Shown here: piece after piece, positions 19,361 to 27,807 of the stretch
Numbering within the stretch: the stretch's first letter is position 1
Layout: every line of letters starts with the position of its first letter
NCBI GenBank assembly: GCA_903925275.1
Contig: CAIYES010000278.1
Location: 1-50,608, forward strand
Direction: 5' to 3'
Length of the DNA stretch: 50,608 nt
Origin: an uncultured Bacteroidales bacterium
Lineage (GTDB): Bacteria > Bacteroidota > Bacteroidia > Bacteroidales > FEN-979
Program-made: the position numbers and the translations under genes
Notes under the pieces: model-generated
What the model was told of the DNA's origin: nothing
What the model saw: only the letters and a program-made list of their open reading frames with translations
Databases searched by the model: none

Positions 19361-19366
19361 AGGAGG
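19361..19366 (+). promoter_or_regulatory. Perfect Shine-Dalgarno ahead of the MCP gene
   Basis: AGGAGG lies eight bases before the ATG at 19375, within AAAGGAGGAAACAGCA. Bacteroidota genes mostly lack Shine-Dalgarno sequences, and its operon neighbours do not show one this good. It fixes the start and suggests that the receptor is translated at a high, independent rate. Confidence 0.75.
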
Positions 19367-19374
19367 AAACAGCA

Positions 19375-20868
19375 ATGAAATCAATATCATCGTTAAGTAC
19401 CCGCAACAAGCTTTTTCTTGGGTTCGGACTCATCATCCTGGCAATCATCGTCACGGTGTTTGTGTCATACCTGAGCAGCACCCACAGCAACAGCGCCCAA
19501 GGTCAGATGATCAGGTCGTTTGAGCTAAGCCGGTCGCTTACCCAGGTCCGGTCAGATGAAAACCGGATTCGCTCATTAATCCTTGAAATGATTATGTCTC
19601 GGGAGAAGTCAATGAAAGACACATTGCAACAAGAAATCGCGGTTCAGGTTGAGGAAATTGAAACCCGTTGTACCTCAATTGAACAGAGCCTGCAGGATTT
19701 GCCAAAAGAATTGCAGCAATTCGGTGAAATAAGAAAGATGATGGGGATCTACCGTGAGAACCGGAAGGCTCAGATCAGCATGATTCAGGTGGGGAAGGTG
19801 GATGATGCGGCTGCCCTTTCATTGAATGTTCAGAAACCTCTTTATGAAAACATCCGGTTACGGATTCTGGCTCTTGAGAAGGACCTTGACATCCGGGACA
19901 AGGAGATCATCAGCCATTTCAATTTACTCGTAAAAACTGATTTTTATATCCTGATCGGCATAGGAACCGGTATGGTAATTCTCTCGTTGATCATTATTGT
20001 GTGGATGTTCAGAATGCTGAGAAAAATATTTTCCGAGATCAGAAGTGGTGTAAACATCCTTGGGACATCAGTTGCCGAAATACTTACTACGGTCACGGAA
20101 GTGTTCACCAGCGCAGCTGAAACGGCAACCTCTATATCTGAAACAGCCACCACTGTTGAGGAAATTCGCCAGACAGCCATGCTCGCTACCCAAAAGGCGC
20201 AAACGGTTCTGACAAACTCTCAACAGGCTTCAGAGGCTGCAGAAAACGGGAAGGAATCAGTTTTGCAAACCATTGAAGGGATGAAAAAAATCGACCAGCA
20301 AATGAACCTGATTGCTGAAACGGTGGTAAAGCTTTCAGAGCAAAACCGGTCGATAGGCGAAATAACGTCGACGGTTAACGACATTGCCGATCAATCCAAC
20401 CTGCTGGCGGTCAATGCCGCCATCGAAGCTGCAAAAGCCGGAGAACATGGAAGGGGGTTTGCGGTGGTTGCCCAGGAGATCCGCAGTTTGTCAGAACAAT
20501 CCAAGCAGGCCACCGCACAGGTCAAGCAAATTTTAAATGATATACAAAAAGCCGTAAATCAAGCCGTAATGGCAACAGAGCAGGGGGCCAAAGCAGTCGA
20601 AAATGGCAGCAATCTGGCCATGCAGAGCGGCGAGATGATCGAAACCCTTGCAGAGACTGTGAATGAAGCGGCAAAGTCGGTGATCCAGATATCTGCCTCT
20701 ATTCAGCAGCAAATGGCTGCTATGGACCAGATTGTTCCTGCCCTGGAGAATATAAAACAAGCCAGCGAACAAAATGTTGTTGGTACCAAACAGACTCAGA
20801 CTGCCGCAAACGGGCTCAACGATCTGGGACTAAATTTGAAAAACATTATAGAAAAGTTTACTCTTTAG
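19375..20868 (+). CDS. Methyl-accepting chemotaxis protein (WspA-like receptor)
   Basis: Membrane receptor of 497 residues. TM1 is at about 12-33, a roughly 150-residue helical periplasmic region (four-helix-bundle type) follows, and TM2 is at about 187-212. The cytoplasmic signalling coiled coil runs to the end, with the hairpin tip [21 protein letters not shown] and [12 protein letters not shown]. Heptad-repeat Ala/Ser/Thr/Glu-rich helices flank it and would carry methylation sites for the operon's CheR and CheB. I see no clear HAMP domain between TM2 and the signalling helices, only a short Ser/Thr/Ala-rich link, unlike WspA. No C-terminal CheR-docking pentapeptide is apparent. The ligand is unknown. 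Confidence 0.92.
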   Translation: MKSISSLSTRNKLFLGFGLIILAIIVTVFVSYLSSTHSNSAQGQMIRSFELSRSLTQVRSDENRIRSLILEMIMSREKSMKDTLQQEIAVQVEEIETRCTSIEQSLQDLPKELQQFGEIRKMMGIYRENRKAQISMIQVGKVDDAAALSLNVQKPLYENIRLRILALEKDLDIRDKEIISHFNLLVKTDFYILIGIGTGMVILSLIIIVWMFRMLRKIFSEIRSGVNILGTSVAEILTTVTEVFTSAAETATSISETATTVEEIRQTAMLATQKAQTVLTNSQQASEAAENGKESVLQTIEGMKKIDQQMNLIAETVVKLSEQNRSIGEITSTVNDIADQSNLLAVNAAIEAAKAGEHGRGFAVVAQEIRSLSEQSKQATAQVKQILNDIQKAVNQAVMATEQGAKAVENGSNLAMQSGEMIETLAETVNEAAKSVIQISASIQQQMAAMDQIVPALENIKQASEQNVVGTKQTQTAANGLNDLGLNLKNIIEKFTL

Positions 20869-20876
20869 GTAATGTC

Positions 20877-23069
20877 ATGGACAGAAAACAAGAAGCCTTT
20901 CTGCTTGAATTGCTTGCTGAATTTAAGATTGAAGCAGCCGAACACCATCAGGCCATCATAAGTGGCTTGCTGGAGCTTGAAAAGAGCCCTGCCCCACCTG
21001 CTCTGAAAACCTTGATCGAAACTGTATTTCGTGAGATTCACAGCATGAAAGGAGCTGCAAGGGCAGTAAATCAAGGTGAAATCGAACGGCTTTGCCAGGC
21101 GATGGAGAGTGTTTTTCACCTTGCAAAACAGGGCACACTCACACTTTCGGCGTCAATGTACGATATACTGTATAAGGTGGTTGATACCCTCGGGGTGTTG
21201 TTGTCAGAAATTGATGCAAGTGAAAAAAGCATAGGAGCAAACAGAATAGTGCAACTTACAAAGCAAATTGAAGTAATTCTGAATACCCGGGATTTGAAAG
21301 GCGAAGAGCCTGCATCAAACACATTGCCTGTTGTGGATGCCGGAACAAAAGAGAAAACTGCCGGACCTTCTGCCAAACCCATTCCAATGCCGGTTTTTGA
21401 AACGCCGGTGCATCCGGTTCTGTTGGGGAAGGTTGAAAAACCTTTATCACCGGACACTGTGAGGATTTCAACAGCAAAATTAGGCGTGTTGTTACGCGAA
21501 GCGGAGGAGTTTATTTCAGCCAAGGCGACGCTCGGTTACCTTATCAATGAGGTTGCAAAAAAGAGGGACAAGGAAATGCAACCGGTGGTTAAGGAGATGG
21601 AGCAGTTTCACCGGTCGATGGCACGAATGATCGACGATCATTTAATCGATATTAAAACCACGCTGCTTAGCCCCTTTTCCACAATCCTGGAAATTATTCC
21701 GAAAATTGTACGCGATCTTGAAAAGGCATTTGACAAGCAGGTCGTTCTTACAATACAGGGAGAAGAAATTGAAATAGACAGGAGGATTCTGGAAGAGATG
21801 AAAGATCCGTTAATTCATCTCATCCGCAATTGCGTAGATCATGGACTGGAAACCCCGGATACACGTAAAAGAGCGGGAAAAGCGACAGCAGGAAGCCTGA
21901 TGATCACGATCACAAAATTGTCAGGCCTGGATGTCGAATTGCATATCAGGGATGACGGCGCAGGGATCAACAGGGCAAGTGTGCTTCAATCAGCCATTAA
22001 AATGGGAATGGTGACCAGTGAATCCGCGCTTCAAATGACCGACCAAGAGATTTTTCCGTTGATTTTCAGATCAGGAATATCCACGAGTTCGTTTATAACA
22101 GATATTTCCGGGAGAGGTCTCGGCATGGCCATTGTTGCTGAAAAAATCGCGAAACTCGGGGGCAGCATTTCTGTCGATTCATCCCATGGGCAGGGAACTT
22201 CATTTAACATCTCCCTGCCTGTTACGCTTGCTACTTTCCGTGGCATCCTGGTCCGGGTAAACGAACAAATGTTCATCATCCCGACAACAGCCGTGGAAAA
22301 GGCGATCAGGGTGCGGAAGGAGGAGGTGAAATCAGTTGAGACAAAACAGATTATTATTTACAATGGTGAAAGCCTTGCCCTGGTTAGGGTTGGAGATGTG
22401 CTTGGAATTCCTGAACGGAAATCAAAGCTGGAAAATATGCTGCCGATGCCGGTATTAATTCTTGCAATGGTGCAGAAACGAATTGCCTTTGTGGTCGATG
22501 AAGTGCTTGGCGAGCATGAAGGCATGGTGAAAACCCTGGGCCCCCAGTTGGCTCACATCCGTAACATTTCAGGAGCAACTATTCTTGGCAATGGCCGGAT
22601 TATACCTATTCTCAACATACCGGAACTCATGGAGTCTGCGGCGCAGGTGAGGCAAACCCTTGCGGAAGCTGAGACTGACAACTACGAAGGGACTCGCGAA
22701 GCCAGGGAGAGGTATATTCTCGTTGCCGAAGATTCAATTACGTTACGTGCCCTGCTTAGAAATATTATCGAATCAGCCGGATATATCGTAAAGACAGCAG
22801 TTGACGGGATGGAAGCTTTCCAGTTTTTGAAAAATGAAACCTTCGATTTGGTGGTGTCAGATGTGGAGATGCCCCGGATGAATGGTTTTGATCTGACTGT
22901 CAGAATCAGAGATGATAAACGGCTTTCTGAATTGCCCGTTATCCTTGTAACGGCGCTTGATTCTCCTGATGATCGCCAGCGGGGCATGGAGGCTGGCGCC
23001 AATGCTTATATTGTTAAAAGCAGTTTTGAACAAAGTAACCTGCTGGAAATGATAAAACGACTTTTATGA
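20877..23069 (+). CDS. cheA: Hybrid CheA kinase with C-terminal receiver (WspE-like)
   Basis: A 730-residue chemosensory kinase. The N-terminal Hpt domain carries the phospho-acceptor in REIHSMKGAARAVN (His55). After a linker and dimerisation helices comes HATPase_c (N box LIRNCVDHGLE, then DDGAGIN and GRGLGMAIV). A CheW-like regulatory domain (about 455-590) includes FIIPTTAVEKAIRV and FVVDEVLGEHEGMVK. The C-terminal receiver (about 612-730) has its acceptor Asp in VVSDVEMPRMNG (Asp662). No P2 domain is evident. The Hpt-ATPase-CheW-REC order is that of WspE and other alternative-function kinases; the built-in receiver may act as phosphate sink or relay. Starts eight bases after the receptor gene. 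Confidence 0.93.
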   Translation: MDRKQEAFLLELLAEFKIEAAEHHQAIISGLLELEKSPAPPALKTLIETVFREIHSMKGAARAVNQGEIERLCQAMESVFHLAKQGTLTLSASMYDILYKVVDTLGVLLSEIDASEKSIGANRIVQLTKQIEVILNTRDLKGEEPASNTLPVVDAGTKEKTAGPSAKPIPMPVFETPVHPVLLGKVEKPLSPDTVRISTAKLGVLLREAEEFISAKATLGYLINEVAKKRDKEMQPVVKEMEQFHRSMARMIDDHLIDIKTTLLSPFSTILEIIPKIVRDLEKAFDKQVVLTIQGEEIEIDRRILEEMKDPLIHLIRNCVDHGLETPDTRKRAGKATAGSLMITITKLSGLDVELHIRDDGAGINRASVLQSAIKMGMVTSESALQMTDQEIFPLIFRSGISTSSFITDISGRGLGMAIVAEKIAKLGGSISVDSSHGQGTSFNISLPVTLATFRGILVRVNEQMFIIPTTAVEKAIRVRKEEVKSVETKQIIIYNGESLALVRVGDVLGIPERKSKLENMLPMPVLILAMVQKRIAFVVDEVLGEHEGMVKTLGPQLAHIRNISGATILGNGRIIPILNIPELMESAAQVRQTLAEAETDNYEGTREARERYILVAEDSITLRALLRNIIESAGYIVKTAVDGMEAFQFLKNETFDLVVSDVEMPRMNGFDLTVRIRDDKRLSELPVILVTALDSPDDRQRGMEAGANAYIVKSSFEQSNLLEMIKRLL

Positions 23070-23146
23070 TTTAAGAGTCACTATTTTAATGAGAATCTTA
23101 ACTATATAGTTTTATTCCTGCTTTAATCGTAATTAATAACATTGAT

Positions 23147-23242
23147 ATGAAAGGTGCCATAGCCAATTGTTTAAAAGAGATGGTTGTTTCAAGATTTGGA
23201 CAATCCACATGGGAAGAAATACTGAAAAATTTCGGCGACTAA
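23147..23242 (+). pseudogene. Remnant of a haem-NO-binding (H-NOX) gene
   Basis: ATG 23147 opens 31 codons beginning MKGAIANCLKEMVVSRFGQ and continuing STWEEILKNFGD before TAA. This closely resembles the first helices of H-NOX/HNOB domains (consensus MKG-x-I-x-N-x-x-x-x-x-V-x-x-x-FG-x-x-x-W-x-x-x-L). The haem-ligating His, about 70 residues further on, is absent. After the stop a different frame gives FL and the same frame gives PVAQDDCFLWSSFW, weakly recalling the FLP-x-QDVDD stretch of the family, so the body may have decayed by frameshifts. It occupies the only large gap (268 bases) in an otherwise tightly packed operon. The first 31 residues are persuasive; the rest is guesswork. Confidence 0.6.
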
Positions 23243-23337
23243 AGTAGAAATAACCTTCCTGTAGCCCAGGATGATTGTTTTTTATGGAGTTCCTTTTGGC
23301 AGACCGGACAAGGTATTTTGCAATAAAATGAATATCA

Positions 23338-24423
23338 ATGGTTAACAATAAGAAAATTCGGGTTTTAATTGTTGAGGATACGCTTGTTGGACAGAGTTTG
23401 TTAAAAGGTCTGCTCGCGGAGGATCAGAGGTTTGAGGTGGTCGGAGTGGCCCTTAATGGACGGCAGGCTGTCGAATTCGTTGCCTCCTTGGGTCCTGATG
23501 TTGTAAGTATGGATATTTACATGCCTGTCATGGATGGGGTGGAGGCAACCCGGTTGATTATGGAGTCAACTCCCGTCCCGATAGTCATTGTCAGCAGTTT
23601 TTACAATCCGTCCGAAATTAAAATGTCCTTCAGCATCCTGGAGGCTGGCGCCCTGACCATTCTTCCGAGGCCCTTTGGCCCGGGTCACCCTCAGTTTACG
23701 AAAACTGCGAGAAACTACAGGAACACACTGAAAATGATGTCGGAAGTCAAAGTCGCTCCTCGACGCAAAGTCGCAAGAAACTCTGGCAGCACTCGGCCAC
23801 GGGGCTCGGATGAAACGCATGCCGGGCAGATTTCAACGGTCGCTGATTATTCTCAAAGTAAAATCATTGCAATAGGGGCATCCGCAGGCGGTCCCCAGGT
23901 TATCCAGTCAATCCTGCAGGAACTGCCAAATAGTATCCCGGTTCCGGTTTTGATCGTTCAGCATATTGATACCCATTTTGCCGAGGGTTATGTTGACTGG
24001 CTTAATTCGACTTCAAATTTGCCGGTTCATATTGCCACGAATGGGGAACTCATGCTTCCTGGCCATGTTTATTTCCCTCCGGGAGACCATCACCTGGGAT
24101 TGCAGCGCGAAGACATCATCGCTGTTACACGGAATCCTCCTGAAAAAGGATTAAGGCCGGCGGTTGGTTACCTGTTTAACAATGTCAACCTGGTTTATGG
24201 AAAGCATTCTGTTTGTATCCTGCTATCCGGGATGGGCGTAGATGGTGCCAGGGAATTAAAAATGTTGCACGATTCGGGGGCCTTAACTATTGTCCAGGAT
24301 GCTCAATCTGCCCTTGTTTACGGAATGCCCGGGGAAGCGATCAGATTGGGTGGAGCAGTCAAAGTTCTGCCTCCCGGTGATATTGTAAAAGAAATTGTAC
24401 AAATTTTCACTATTTTAAAATAA
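23338..24423 (+). CDS. cheB: CheB methylesterase/deamidase (WspF-like)
   Basis: The 361-residue protein-glutamate methylesterase reverses CheR modification of the receptor. Receiver domain at 5-125, acceptor Asp in VSMDIYMPVMDG (Asp59). A basic linker (about 130-170) leads to the catalytic CheB domain with Ser in IAIGASAGGPQ, His in IVQHIDTHFAEGY and Asp in SGMGVDGARELK. Receiver phosphorylation by the CheA homologue would activate esterase activity and provide adaptation feedback. Separated from cheA by 268 bases that hold the H-NOX remnant; six bases to the next gene. Confidence 0.94.
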   Translation: MVNNKKIRVLIVEDTLVGQSLLKGLLAEDQRFEVVGVALNGRQAVEFVASLGPDVVSMDIYMPVMDGVEATRLIMESTPVPIVIVSSFYNPSEIKMSFSILEAGALTILPRPFGPGHPQFTKTARNYRNTLKMMSEVKVAPRRKVARNSGSTRPRGSDETHAGQISTVADYSQSKIIAIGASAGGPQVIQSILQELPNSIPVPVLIVQHIDTHFAEGYVDWLNSTSNLPVHIATNGELMLPGHVYFPPGDHHLGLQREDIIAVTRNPPEKGLRPAVGYLFNNVNLVYGKHSVCILLSGMGVDGARELKMLHDSGALTIVQDAQSALVYGMPGEAIRLGGAVKVLPPGDIVKEIVQIFTILK

Positions 24424-24429
24424 CTGGTT

Positions 24430-25698
24430 ATGCAGACATCCTATCAGATTTCGTTGGGCAATGGTTATATCATGGCTGTTGAGGATTCAAGGGTTCAGGC
24501 CAAAAAACTTAAGAATCTTTTTGACAGTAATAATCTGAACAACAAAATGTACAGCAATGCAGACGATGCATATACTGCTGCATTGGAACGGGCACCGGTA
24601 CTGGTAATCAGTGATATCGTGATGCCCGGAATGGACGGATATGAATTCTGCTACAAACTCAAATCCCATCCGACTTTAAAAGATGTCCCTGTCATTCTGC
24701 TGACCTCGTTAAGGGATCCCCTCGATATTATTAAAGGATTGCAGTCGGGTGCCGATAATTTTATCACCAAGCCTTATGAGGAGCAATACCTGTTATCGAG
24801 AATTCATTACCTGCTCGCCAACCGTGACCTTAGGGCAGGAGGTTCTGCGGAAATGGTCATTGAAATCATATTCCGGGGTGAAAAGTTTAAGATAAATTCT
24901 GAAAAGAAGCAGATATTGGACCTGCTTTTATCTGTTTATGAAGCTGCTGTGGAACGGAACGACCAGCTGACATCAACCCAGGCAGAGCTCATGGCTGCCA
25001 ATGAAAACCTGGTGTCTGCAAACCAGCAGCTGGAGGCATTTTCGTCCATGGTATCCCACGATTTGCGTTCTCCTTTGAATATTGTGGCAGGATACACTCA
25101 CCTTCTTCAGGAGGAGTATGCTGATGCTCTAAATGATGAGGCAAAAGAGTTCCTTGCCAGGATAAATAAGTCTGCTTATGCAATGTCCAAACTAATTGAT
25201 GATTTACTTCAATTTTCACATTCTGCAAAAATAGAAATCAAGACCGAATTTGTTGACCTCAGTGATATAGCCCGGAATGTTGTAAAAGAATATATTGAAC
25301 AGGAGAAGGAACATAAGGCTGACTTCCATATAGAGAATGGCCTTATAATCCTTGCTGACCCTGACCTGATGCATGTTGTGCTTAATAATCTGCTTGGCAA
25401 TGCCTGGAAATATTCCGGTAAAGTGGATCATCCCATCATTACTTTTGGTAAAACAGTCTCAGAAAGGGAAATTGTTTTTTTTATAAAGGATAACGGTGCC
25501 GGGTTTGACATGTCAAAAGCAACAACCCTGTTCACTCCGTTCCAACGCTTTCATACCAGCAAGGAGTTTGCCGGAACAGGAATTGGATTAGCTACCGTGC
25601 ACAGGATTATTGAAAGGCATGGAGGCCGCATATGGGCAGAATCGGAACCGGGAAAGGGCGCAACCTTCTTTTTTTCGATCAGTAATAAATGGCAATGA
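24430..25698 (+). CDS. Receiver-histidine kinase output protein (in the WspR position)
   Basis: A 422-residue soluble protein. The N-terminal receiver (about 15-135) has its acceptor Asp in LVISDIVMPGMDG (Asp62) and Lys in FITKPYEE. A linker with the INSEKKQILDLLLSVYEAAVERN helix leads to a coiled coil (175-200). HisKA follows with SMVSHDLRSPLN (His210), then HATPase_c (NNLLGNAWKYSG, DNGAGFD, GTGIGLATV). It is probably phosphorylated on its receiver by the CheA-type kinase and then controls its own kinase activity, passing the signal to an unlinked regulator. The last gene of the operon, where Wsp systems usually have a diguanylate cyclase; no GGDEF or EAL motif is present. Confidence 0.92.
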   Translation: MQTSYQISLGNGYIMAVEDSRVQAKKLKNLFDSNNLNNKMYSNADDAYTAALERAPVLVISDIVMPGMDGYEFCYKLKSHPTLKDVPVILLTSLRDPLDIIKGLQSGADNFITKPYEEQYLLSRIHYLLANRDLRAGGSAEMVIEIIFRGEKFKINSEKKQILDLLLSVYEAAVERNDQLTSTQAELMAANENLVSANQQLEAFSSMVSHDLRSPLNIVAGYTHLLQEEYADALNDEAKEFLARINKSAYAMSKLIDDLLQFSHSAKIEIKTEFVDLSDIARNVVKEYIEQEKEHKADFHIENGLIILADPDLMHVVLNNLLGNAWKYSGKVDHPIITFGKTVSEREIVFFIKDNGAGFDMSKATTLFTPFQRFHTSKEFAGTGIGLATVHRIIERHGGRIWAESEPGKGATFFFSISNKWQ

Positions 25699-25739
25699 TC
25701 AGCAAATAGCCTCTGTTTGCCCTCCGATTCTGCATTCGG

Positions 25740-26398
25740 TTATTCGTCAATCATTGCGATTGCCCTGATGGGCGAACCATCCGCATTTTCAACCTTCATT
25801 GGAAAACATTGAAATGTAAATACGCAATCTGAGATTTTATCCAGATTGGTCAGGTTCTCGATCAGCAGAATCTCTTTTCCGAGCAGAATATGATGGTTTG
25901 GTAAGTTTTCCTCAGTTACTTTATTTGCGGTGATCATCGAATCCAGTGAGAAAGCATCAACCCAATACCCTTCAGGTTGAATTTTGTCAGCCATTGCGCC
26001 GCTGCTCCTGTTGGAATGGGACAATCGTCAAAGTAACCGCTGGTGCCCCATTTTTCCTGCCAACCAGTATAGAAGAGTATGAAATCAACCTTAGCTATCT
26101 TTTCTTCAAACGTTTGAAGGTATTCCATGCTGATTTCATTCCGGCCCCGGCAAGGGATTACGATAGCTTTGCCAACGAACCTGTCAACTGAGAACTGGTC
26201 AAGTGATCTTGCATCTTGCACTACATGACAGGGTGCATCAATATGGGTTCCCGTGTGAGAAGCCATCGACATCTGCATCTCGGTAAACCCATCTTTCGCT
26301 ACCGTATTGGAAACTTCAAAGGTGGGTGCAACAGTATCAGGGTAGACCGTGATTTTCCCATTAAGAAGCTGTGTAAGGTCTATTATTTTTTGTTGCAT
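25740..26398 (-). pseudogene. Cyclase / kynurenine formamidase family gene with frameshift
   Basis: On the minus strand ATG at 26396-26398 opens a cyclase-family protein (PF04199) with the metal-binding motif SHTGTHIDAPCH (His48, His52, Asp54, His58). The frame runs correctly to FNLKGIG and then breaks into LMLSHWIR-stop. The adjacent frame continues exactly where the family should: VDAFSLDSM, LPNHHILLGKEILLIENLTNL, FTFQCFPMKVENADGSPIRAIA, stop at 25740. One G missing from the run at 25961-25963 (CCC on the plus strand; four expected) accounts for the break. Restored, the protein would be about 219 residues. A homopolymer error in assembly is as likely as true inactivation. Confidence 0.82.
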
Positions 26399-26450
26399 GG
26401 TTTGTTTTTCATTGTTGTGCGGTTAACGGATGTCGTTTTTTCATATGTCG

Positions 26451-26993
26451 TTATCTGGCTTGTGCTTTTTTTGTTTTGCCATAATCATAATTTGGTTCAT
26501 ACAGTTCAATTTTGTTTCCTTCGATGTCCATAATATGAATAAACTTGCCATATTCATAAGTTTCAATTTGGTCGACAATAGTTACTCCTTCTTTTCTAAG
26601 TTGCTCAACAAGGCTAACCAAATTCGCGACGCTGTAATTAATCATGAAATCCTTGGTTGAAGGGTCAAAATAAGTTGTTTTTTCCGAAAACGGACTCCAT
26701 TGGATGGAACCTTTTTTTGTTGTGTCGGCACCTTCCTGCCACTCAAAGCGTGCCCCGTACTGGTCTGTTGCAAACCCCAGATGGGTTTTATACCAGTCTT
26801 TAATTTTCTTCGGGTCTTTACACTTAAAAAAGACACCTGCAATTCCTGTAACTTTTTTCATGATAATCGTATTGTCGGTTTTTTGTTCGACATTGACATT
26901 GAGGACATGGTCTTTTGTAATGAGTGTCTTGAAGAGGAAGCCAAAACAAAATGATGCCGCAAATCCGAAAATCAGTAAAATCGGTTTTTTCAT
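26451..26993 (-). CDS. VOC (glyoxalase-like) protein with N-terminal membrane anchor
   Basis: A 180-residue vicinal-oxygen-chelate protein. Residues 46-170 form the VOC fold: ITGIAGVFFKCKDP-type start (here VTGIAGVFFKCKDPKKI), WYKTHLGF, the FEWQE strand, and the final FIHIMDIEGNKIELYEP motif with a putative metal-ligand Glu. The first 27 residues (MKKPILLIFGFAASFCFGFLF) form a hydrophobic segment, unusual for VOC proteins, so the domain may be anchored outside the membrane. An internal Met at residue 45 could give a soluble form. The substrate is not predictable. It lies 52 bases upstream of the cyclase gene on the same strand, possibly the same transcript. Confidence 0.85.
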   Translation of the reverse strand: MKKPILLIFGFAASFCFGFLFKTLITKDHVLNVNVEQKTDNTIIMKKVTGIAGVFFKCKDPKKIKDWYKTHLGFATDQYGARFEWQEGADTTKKGSIQWSPFSEKTTYFDPSTKDFMINYSVANLVSLVEQLRKEGVTIVDQIETYEYGKFIHIMDIEGNKIELYEPNYDYGKTKKAQAR

Positions 26994-27024
26994 GATAATT
27001 TGAATTAAGGTTTTAATTTTTTAT

Positions 27025-27070
27025 GACCTCTCCCCCTGCTCCCTCTCCTTCAAGGGGATGGGGTGGGGTC
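27025..27070. repeat. Imperfect G/C-rich palindrome
   Basis: The segment begins GACC and ends GGTC, with C-rich left and G-rich right arms meeting at CCTTcaAGG. It looks like one of the pyrimidine/purine-biased intergenic hairpins common in Bacteroidota. A 62-codon frame running through it on the minus strand (27013-27201) does not look like a gene. Confidence 0.45.
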
Positions 27071-27266
27071 ATTTGGGTTAATTCCCCGCTACCCTGCGGC
27101 GAAGTATCAATTGCAATGATAACAACTTTATCCGGATGATCCGCCAAATATAACAGTATACCAAAACCAACGGAGATGCTGGTGTATTCGACATATCTCA
27201 CAGATCATAAGGATGTTGTATTAGATCAAGAGGAAAATCTGAGGGTTTTACATTTTTTTCCAAACT

Positions 27267-27466
27267 GGCAGCGTAGCTGCCTAATCTTTGTAGTAATAAT
27301 ATGGGGTTAATCTTAGAGCAGCGTAGCTGCGAAATAAATTATTCGTCTTAATATTTGATAAGCTCAACAGCACTGATTAGACAGGTTCAACAAACATGTC
27401 GCCCCGACGGGGCTTTTAGGAATAGACCGATTTTCTCTTGCTACAGAGATATCACCCCTATGGGGT
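27267..27466. repeat. Cluster of short hairpin repeats in an 800-base gene-free gap
   Basis: The gap 27002-27807 has no gene. Inside it GCAGC-gta-GCTGC occurs twice (27267-27281 and 27318-27330), followed by GCCCC-gac-GGGGC at 27401-27413 and ACCCC-tat-GGGGT at 27454-27466. The last two are joined by a CTACAGAGATATCA-containing spacer. They resemble REP-like elements dispersed between genes in this phylum. From 27480 to 27790 the sequence is AT-rich and I see no feature. Confidence 0.6.
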
Positions 27467-27807
27467 TTTAAGATTGCAATTATTTTCCAGATTCTCTCAA
27501 TAAATCGAATTCAATTTCAAAGTAATCCCCCAAAAATTTCTCTTGATCCATTGTTTTTTAGGTAAAAGACGGTGCAGAACCAAAGATTTGCTTTGATTGT
27601 ACAGGTGTAGCCGGACACAGGTTGCGGAGAATTTGAGCTTTTTTTGAACCGTTATGACAGGTGTTGATATTTTAGTTTTAACTTGCGGGTTGAATGGTCA
27701 ACCCCTGAATTTGAACCAACGCTGCAAAGTCAAATCTTGACATTTGCTACAGAGAAAAAATGATGCAAATAATACATATTTAACAACATAAACCTTCGCG
27801 TCTCGCT

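Noticed and set aside
27013-27201. 62-codon minus-strand frame with a C-terminal PPHPLEGEGAGGE stretch
   Set aside because: The stretch is a translation of the G/C-rich palindrome at 27025-27070; no family recognised for the rest.
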